Part shown: positions 5,767 to 10,498 of the stretch, in pieces | How the letters are laid out: each line of letters begins with the position of its first letter | Position numbering within the stretch: position 1 is the stretch's first letter | From: Planctomycetota bacterium | Lineage (GTDB): Bacteria > Planctomycetota > Planctomycetia > Pirellulales > Pirellulaceae | Length of the DNA: 10,498 nt | Reading direction: 5' to 3' | NCBI GenBank assembly: GCA_019347795.1 | Contig: JAHWKS010000096.1 | Location: 1 to 10,498 of the forward strand | Notes under the pieces: generated by a model | The model's input: only the letters and a program-made list of their open reading frames with translations | Database searches by the model: none | What the model was told of the DNA's origin: nothing | Translations under genes and position numbers: made by a program

Positions 5767-8286
5767 TCAAATGATCGCCAGCGGGTTGCGGCGTTCTTCG
5801 AGCGTGCCGCGGGTGACACCCACGCGGTTGGCGGCGCTTAACCGCGTCCAGACTTCCTGGCCGGTGACGCGGGCGGCGAGGAGGTCGCGGTAGAGCCGCA
5901 GCAGCCGCTTGACCTGGCGCGGCGTGTCGTCCAGCAGCTCGATGCGGAAGTGGCGGACGCCTTCTTCCATCAGCCGCGGGACGAGTTCGGCGGCGCTTTG
6001 GGGAGTGGCGTTGAAAAGCGTGTTGCGGCAGCCGACGTCGGCCTTGAGCGGATGACTCATGCCGATCCGGTCGCGCAGCTCGACCGCGTGGCGGTCGCAC
6101 GGCCGGCCGCAGTTGGTCTTGTTCGTTCCCGGCGAAAGGACGGCGCAGAACACGCAGTGCTCCATGTGGAACATCGGCATGTGCTGATGGATGACCGCCT
6201 CCAGCCACGCCGGCGGGACCGCGGTCACCAGGTCGAGCAACTGATCTCGGTTGAGATCATACGAGGGGGTGACCCGCGACGCTCCTTCCTCGATGAGAAA
6301 TTGGGCCGTCAACTCGTTGGCGGCGTTGAGCGAGAAATCGGCGACGATCGCCGCCCCGTGCTCGCGGAAGAACACAAGGCCGCCCAAGTTCCGCACCAGG
6401 AAGCCGTCGGCGCCGTGCCGCAGCATGGCGCGGAAGATGCCTTTCTCCCCCGGCTTCTCGATCCGCGGCGTGGCGAGGAAGATGCTCGCTCCGGCCGCGC
6501 GGGCCGCCTCGACCGCTTGACGAAACTCGCGGATGTCCTGGAAGTCGGCATACAGCCGCCGCTCCCCTTCCGCCAGCGCCGCCTGAAGCTGCTCCAGGTT
6601 CCGGCAGAGGAGGTGCAGCGTCGGCGCCTCGTTTCCAGGATCCTCGCGATTCGGGATCGCGGCGCGAAGCTGCGACAGCACCGAATGCTCCGCGATTCGC
6701 CGCGGCGGACGGTCGATCATCGCCCGCTCCAATTGCTCGATCATCGCATGCCGCAGCCGGCCGAGAACGCTGAGCGGCGCCATCGGCGCTCCATCGATGC
6801 GCGCTTCGAGCGTCCGCAGTTCAAACGGCGTCCCGCCCAATCGGCCGAGTTGCGTCTCCAACACCTCGCGTGTGAGCGGATGCCGCCGCGCCGCCTCCAG
6901 CGGCTGCTCCGATTCGACGCGGAAATCGGCGCCGGTCGCCGGTCGGGCGATTACAACCAACGGGCGCCCGACGGCGGCTTCGACAATCACGTCCACCGGC
7001 GTTCTGCGCTGCGGATCGGCGCCGGCGTACGTTCTTCGCCAGCGGGCCGTCAGCTCAGGATCGTCCGTCTTCCAAAGTTTCTGTCCCGGGTAAATCGACG
7101 ACATCTCCACGTCGCCGCGGCCGAAGGCCAGCTCGACTTCGCCCTGGAAGACGGGCGCCTTTTGCAGTCGCCCGTTCACAAACACCTCGTACACCCGGCC
7201 GCCTTGCTCCGTGTCCGCGGCGCGGTCGCCTTCGAACACCACGCCGTCTCCCGGCTTCACGCCCGCGACCAACGTCACGGCCACGCGGCCTCGCTTCACC
7301 CGCTGCACTTCGCCCAAGAGCACGCCTCGCTTGGAGGAGCTGAGAGCCGGCACGAGCTTCTTGTGATCGCACCCTTCCAGCCAGCCGTGCGAGAAGCCGC
7401 GGGAGAACGAAAGCTCCATCTCCTCCACGTCGCGGGGAGAAAAGGCGAGCGGCCGGCCGGCGAAGGCGGCGTCGATCGCAGTGCGATAGTGGCGGGTGAT
7501 GTTCGCCACGTACTCGGCCGTCTTGAGCCGACCTTCGATCTTAAAGCAGACGACTCCCGCGGCAATCAGCTCCGGCGTCAGGTCGTACGCCGCCAGGTCC
7601 TGCGGGCTGAGCAGATATCGTTGATCCCCCAGGTCGGTTTCCTCTCCGTCGCAGATCAGCTCGTACGGCAACCGGCAAGCTTGAGCGCATTGGCCGCGAT
7701 TGGCGCTGCGGCCGCCGAGCGACTCGCTGGTGAGACATTGACCCGAGTAGGCGACGCACAACGCCCCGTGCACGAACGCCTCCAGCTCGACGCTGGTCTC
7801 GCGGCGAATCTTGGCGATCTCGGTGATCGACAGTTCGCGGGCGAGTACCGCCCGCTCCACGCCCAGCCGCCGAGCGAACTCGACGCCGGCCGCGGTGGTG
7901 AGCGACATCTGCGTCGAAGCGTGGATCGGCAGATCAGGACAGACGCCGCGCACGAGCCGCACCAGGCCCAGATCCTGCACCAGCACGGCATCGACGTGCG
8001 CGGCGGCCGCCTCGCGGATGAGCGACTCCGCCTCCGGCAGCTCGCCGGGAAACGCGAGCGTGTTGAGCGTGACGTAGCCCTTCACTCCGCGGCGATGCAG
8101 GAACTCCATCACCGCCGGCAGATCTTCAATGGCGAAGTTGGCCGCCCGCGCCCGGGCGTTGAACCCGCACTGCAGGCCAAAGTACACCGCATCCGCCCCG
8201 TTCTCCACCGCCGCGCGCAAGCAGTCGAAATCGCCCGCGGGAGCGAGTAATTCGGGTTTTCGGGTTATGAGCGGCGAGGGAGTCAC
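5767..8286 (-). CDS. Long U32-family protein, RlhA-like (putative iron-sulfur RNA hydroxylase)
   Basis: An 839-residue member of the family annotated as peptidase U32. Characterised relatives (RlhA, TrhP) are iron-sulfur proteins that hydroxylate cytidine in 23S rRNA or uridine in tRNA using prephenate-linked chemistry; protease activity is doubtful for these. The N-terminal barrel begins ELLAPAGDFDCLRAAVENGA (12-31). The hallmark FVHGALCVAYSGQC...GGRSANRGQCAQAC holds Cys177, Cys184, Cys200 and Cys204, the expected 4Fe-4S ligands. A DUF3656-like middle region follows. The C-terminal part adds a second Cys set: Cys711 and Cys714 (CVFC), Cys726 and Cys730 (CGRPC) and Cys753 (VGCRNT). This makes it longer than E. 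coli RlhA (about 650 residues), as in many long bacterial homologues. The start is GTG, placed because PELLAPAG normally lies a few residues from the N-terminus. Its 5' end abuts the divergent methyltransferase. The exact RNA target is not deducible. Confidence 0.85.
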   Translation of the reverse strand: MTPSPLITRKPELLAPAGDFDCLRAAVENGADAVYFGLQCGFNARARAANFAIEDLPAVMEFLHRRGVKGYVTLNTLAFPGELPEAESLIREAAAAHVDAVLVQDLGLVRLVRGVCPDLPIHASTQMSLTTAAGVEFARRLGVERAVLARELSITEIAKIRRETSVELEAFVHGALCVAYSGQCLTSESLGGRSANRGQCAQACRLPYELICDGEETDLGDQRYLLSPQDLAAYDLTPELIAAGVVCFKIEGRLKTAEYVANITRHYRTAIDAAFAGRPLAFSPRDVEEMELSFSRGFSHGWLEGCDHKKLVPALSSSKRGVLLGEVQRVKRGRVAVTLVAGVKPGDGVVFEGDRAADTEQGGRVYEVFVNGRLQKAPVFQGEVELAFGRGDVEMSSIYPGQKLWKTDDPELTARWRRTYAGADPQRRTPVDVIVEAAVGRPLVVIARPATGADFRVESEQPLEAARRHPLTREVLETQLGRLGGTPFELRTLEARIDGAPMAPLSVLGRLRHAMIEQLERAMIDRPPRRIAEHSVLSQLRAAIPNREDPGNEAPTLHLLCRNLEQLQAALAEGERRLYADFQDIREFRQAVEAARAAGASIFLATPRIEKPGEKGIFRAMLRHGADGFLVRNLGGLVFFREHGAAIVADFSLNAANELTAQFLIEEGASRVTPSYDLNRDQLLDLVTAVPPAWLEAVIHQHMPMFHMEHCVFCAVLSPGTNKTNCGRPCDRHAVELRDRIGMSHPLKADVGCRNTLFNATPQSAAELVPRLMEEGVRHFRIELLDDTPRQVKRLLRLYRDLLAARVTGQEVWTRLSAANRVGVTRGTLEERRNPLAII

Positions 8287-9109
8287 GATCGACGAGCCGA
8301 AAGGCGTCGGGGTGGCTATCGGGAAGGGGTCGGAGCTTCCATCATATCCCCGCGCCCTAGAGTTTGACGATGCGCTGGAGTTAAATGGAGGGATGTTCCA
8401 TCCGCAGGGGCCGACGTTTTTCGAGCTGGCCCGGCAGGCGCTTTCCTCGACTGAACGCGGCTACGACCTGCTGGCGCCGAAGTTCGATTACACGCCGTTC
8501 CGCACGCCCAGCTGGGTCCTGGAGCAGACGGCGCCGCACGTCGGCCCGCCGAACTCGGTTGGATCGGCCCTCGACGTGTGCTGCGGGACCGGCGCGGCGA
8601 TGCAGATGCTGCGTCCGCTCTGCCGGGACCGCGTGACGGGAATCGACATGAGCCAGGGGATGCTCGAGGTCGGCCGCGAAAAGACGGCCGGCGCCCCCGG
8701 CCAGGCCAAGCTGGAGTTCACCCGCGGCGACGTGCTGGACATGCCCTTTGAAGAAGAGTTCGACGTGGCCGTCTGCTTTGGCGCCTGCGGGCACATCCTG
8801 CCGCGCGACGAAGCACGCTTCATCGAGCAGGTTCGAAACGCGTTGCGGCCCGGCGGTCGATTCATTTTCGCCACGAGTTATTTGCCCCGCAAACTATCGG
8901 CGACCTACTGGTTGGCCCGCGGGTTCAACGCCGCCATGCACGTGCGGAACCTCCTGATCCGGCCTCCGTTTATCATGTATTACCTGACGTTCCTCCTTCC
9001 CGGCGCCCGGCGGATGTTGGAGGAGCACGACTTCTCAGTAGAAGTGAAGGAAGACGCTTTCGCCCCCACGGCGCCGCAGCTTAAGCTAGTCGTTGCTACC
9101 CGCAATTGA
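8267..9109 (+). CDS. Class I SAM-dependent methyltransferase
   Basis: A 280-residue protein with a Methyltransf_11/25-type Rossmann fold. Motif I is ALDVCCGTGAA (101-111), post-I is VTGIDMSQGMLE (123-134) with Asp127 placed to bind the SAM ribose, motif II is FDVAVCFGACGHI (165-177), and LRPGGRFIFATS (193-204) is the usual strand after the last helix. A hydrophobic stretch, PPFIMYYLTFLLPGA (233-247), near the C-terminus may be a substrate or membrane-facing cap. The acceptor molecule is unknown. The start is uncertain. ATG 8267 overlaps the divergent U32 start by 20 bp and lacks a Shine-Dalgarno sequence. GTG 8312 and ATG 8393 are in-frame alternatives. The text before 8393 (YPRALEFDDALELNGG) reads like protein, which is why I kept the longer form, but its third-position GC is lower. 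The FAD oxidoreductase follows after 31 bp, so co-transcription is plausible. Confidence 0.82.
   Translation: MSGEGVTIDEPKGVGVAIGKGSELPSYPRALEFDDALELNGGMFHPQGPTFFELARQALSSTERGYDLLAPKFDYTPFRTPSWVLEQTAPHVGPPNSVGSALDVCCGTGAAMQMLRPLCRDRVTGIDMSQGMLEVGREKTAGAPGQAKLEFTRGDVLDMPFEEEFDVAVCFGACGHILPRDEARFIEQVRNALRPGGRFIFATSYLPRKLSATYWLARGFNAAMHVRNLLIRPPFIMYYLTFLLPGARRMLEEHDFSVEVKEDAFAPTAPQLKLVVATRN
8341..8370 (-). promoter_or_regulatory. Possible sigma70-like promoter for the U32 gene
   Basis: On the minus strand, TCGTCA (8365-8370) and TATGAT (8341-8346) stand 18 bp apart, with 4/6 and 5/6 agreement to TTGACA and TATAAT. Transcription from here would give a leader of roughly 50 nt before the GTG at 8286. 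If real, it lies inside the 5' coding part of the methyltransferase as called here, or in clean intergenic DNA if that gene starts at 8393. Planctomycete promoter consensus is poorly known to me, so this is tentative. Confidence 0.22.
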
Positions 9110-9140
9110 TTCGTATCATAACTACAACAGGAATCTCTCG

Positions 9141-10498
9141 ATGAATTCAATACGTCGCCTGGCCATCCTGGCCGCGTTCATGGCAGCCGCTTCGACCACG
9201 CACGCCCAAGAGGGCCGCGAGTACGACGTCGTTGTTTACGGCGGCACGTCGGCCGGGGTGTCGGCGGCGATCCAATCTGCGCGGATGGGGAAGTCCGTCG
9301 TGCTGATCGAGCCGAGCAGCCACATCGGAGGGCTTACCAGCGGCGGGCTCGGCTGGACCGACTCGGGAAACAAGGCGGTGATCGGCGGGATCAGCCGCGA
9401 GTTCTATCAGCGGGTCAAGAAGCACTACGACCAGACCTCCGCCTGGAAGCACCAGAAGCGGGAGCAGTACGATCGCTACCGCCCCGACGAAGACGCCATG
9501 TGGACCTTCGAGCCGAAGGTGGCCGAGAAGCTGCTGCGGGAGATGCTCGCCGAGCACAAGATTACCGTGGTCGAGCAAGAACGCCTTGACCGGGACGGCG
9601 GCGGCGTCACGATGAGCGACGGAGGTCCGCCGCGGATCCTCGCCATTCGCATGGAGTCGGGCAAGACCTACGCCGGCAAGATGTTTCTCGACTGCACGTA
9701 TGAAGGGGACCTGATGGCCGAGGCAGGCGTCAGCTATCACGTCGGCCGGGAGTCGAACGACAAGTACGGCGAGACACTCAACGGCGTGCAGAAGGCGCGG
9801 AATACGCACAACCACCGCTTCATCGTCGAGGTCGATCCGTACGTGAAGCCGGGCGATCCGGAGAGCGGCCTCTTGCACGGCATCGACCCCGGCCCCTATC
9901 CCGAGGACGGCGCCGGGGACCATCGCCTCCAGGCGTATTGCTTTCGCATGTGCATGAGCAATGTGCCGGAGAACCGCGTCCCATTCCCCAAGCCGGCCGA
10001 CTACGATGAGGCGAAGCACGAGTTGCTCCTGCGCAACTTCGAGGCGGGCGATCTGCGGCTGCCGCTGAAGATCGACATGATGCCGAACGGCAAGACCGAC
10101 ACGAACAATAACTGCGCCGTGAGCACCGACTACATCGGCCAGAACTACAACTACCCCGAAGCCGGCTACGAAGAGCGGGAGCAGATCATCCGCGAGCACG
10201 AGAGCTACCAGAAGGGCCTGATGTGGACCCTCGCCAATCATCCCCGCGTCCCGGAGAAGATCCGGCAGCAGATGAGCCGCTGGGGACTGGCCGCCGACGA
10301 GTTCCCCGACAACGGCCATTGGCCGCACCAGATTTACGTCCGTGAGGCCCGGCGGATGATCGGCCAGTACGTGATGACCGAGCACGACTGCCGCCGCACG
10401 CGGGAGACGCCCAAGTCCGTCGGCATGGGCTCCTACAACATGGACTCCCACAACTGCATGCGGTACGTCACCGCCGACGGGCACGTGCAGAACGAGGG
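9141..10498 (+). CDS. Exported FAD-dependent oxidoreductase (partial, runs off the window)
   Basis: The frame runs from ATG 9141 to the window edge, 452 codons without a stop, so the C-terminus is missing. The N-terminus MNSIRRLAILAAFMAAASTTHA looks like a signal peptide with cleavage after residue 22. The twin Arg is followed by Leu-Ala-Ile rather than a clean Tat box, so Sec or Tat export is undecided. The mature protein opens with the dinucleotide-binding fold YDVVVYGGTSAGVSAAIQ (28-45), with GGTSAG as the glycine loop and Glu57 at the end of the second strand to hold the FAD ribose. HIGGLTSGGLGWTD (61-74) follows, as in FAD_oxidored (PF12831) proteins. Such proteins are abundant in planctomycetes and are sometimes labelled xanthan-lyase-related; substrates are mostly unknown. 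AGGA at 9129-9132 is a plausible ribosome-binding site. A weak TATCAT at 9114-9119 could be a -10 box, but the 31-bp gap also fits an operon with the methyltransferase. Confidence 0.87.
   Translation, partial: MNSIRRLAILAAFMAAASTTHAQEGREYDVVVYGGTSAGVSAAIQSARMGKSVVLIEPSSHIGGLTSGGLGWTDSGNKAVIGGISREFYQRVKKHYDQTSAWKHQKREQYDRYRPDEDAMWTFEPKVAEKLLREMLAEHKITVVEQERLDRDGGGVTMSDGGPPRILAIRMESGKTYAGKMFLDCTYEGDLMAEAGVSYHVGRESNDKYGETLNGVQKARNTHNHRFIVEVDPYVKPGDPESGLLHGIDPGPYPEDGAGDHRLQAYCFRMCMSNVPENRVPFPKPADYDEAKHELLLRNFEAGDLRLPLKIDMMPNGKTDTNNNCAVSTDYIGQNYNYPEAGYEEREQIIREHESYQKGLMWTLANHPRVPEKIRQQMSRWGLAADEFPDNGHWPHQIYVREARRMIGQYVMTEHDCRRTRETPKSVGMGSYNMDSHNCMRYVTADGHVQNE

Noticed and set aside
3402..5819. 805-codon open frame on the minus strand opposite the exported-protein gene
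   Set aside because: It is antisense to a gene with a signal peptide and matching codon bias. Its product is Arg/Gly/His-rich with no motif, as expected when GC-rich codons are read on the opposite strand.
5950..8250. 766-codon open frame on the plus strand opposite the U32 gene
   Set aside because: The U32 gene on the minus strand has unmistakable family motifs. The plus-strand product is low-complexity Arg/His/Ala-rich and shows no family feature.
9147..10484. 445-codon open frame on the minus strand opposite the FAD oxidoreductase
   Set aside because: The plus-strand frame encodes a signal peptide and a FAD-binding fold. The antisense product is Val/Leu/Ala/Gly-rich without motifs, which fits a codon-bias artefact.

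Overview
The window is GC-rich, with strong G/C preference at third codon positions. It looks like an ordinary chromosomal stretch from a planctomycete (Pirellulales-like) or a close relative. This is inferred from a secreted FAD-dependent oxidoreductase, a very long secreted protein of unknown function, the long two-cluster form of the U32 'peptidase' family, and loose gene order with hairpin-rich intergenic DNA. No rRNA or tRNA gene, transposase, CRISPR array or phage gene was seen.

Layout. Bases 1-176 are the 3' end of an unrecognised gene. Bases 177-757 carry no protein gene but are not empty. They hold a 26-bp-spaced direct repeat, two tight palindromic hairpins, a candidate structured RNA of about 220 nt (344-564) ending in a very strong intrinsic terminator, and a 25-bp dyad just upstream of the next gene. 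A quinone-oxidoreductase-type MDR enzyme follows (758-1750, +). It converges on a divergent RNase HII-like gene (1780-2742, -) whose substrate-recognition GRG motif is changed to GYG. Divergent from that is a 923-residue exported protein of unknown function (2934-5705, +). It converges on a long RlhA/U32-family gene (5767-8286, -). The U32 gene diverges, with nearly overlapping 5' ends, from a class I SAM-dependent methyltransferase (8267-9109, +). A signal-peptide-bearing FAD-dependent oxidoreductase (9141 to beyond the window end, +) follows the methyltransferase after 31 bp.

The genes do not form one evident pathway. Strands alternate, so most are probably single transcription units; only the methyltransferase and FAD oxidoreductase are placed like an operon. 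I see no new multi-gene system. The signals most worth checking are the putative multi-stem RNA at 344-564, with an anti-Shine-Dalgarno-like loop and two mutually exclusive hairpins, the dyad at 691-715, and the altered RNase HII-like enzyme.
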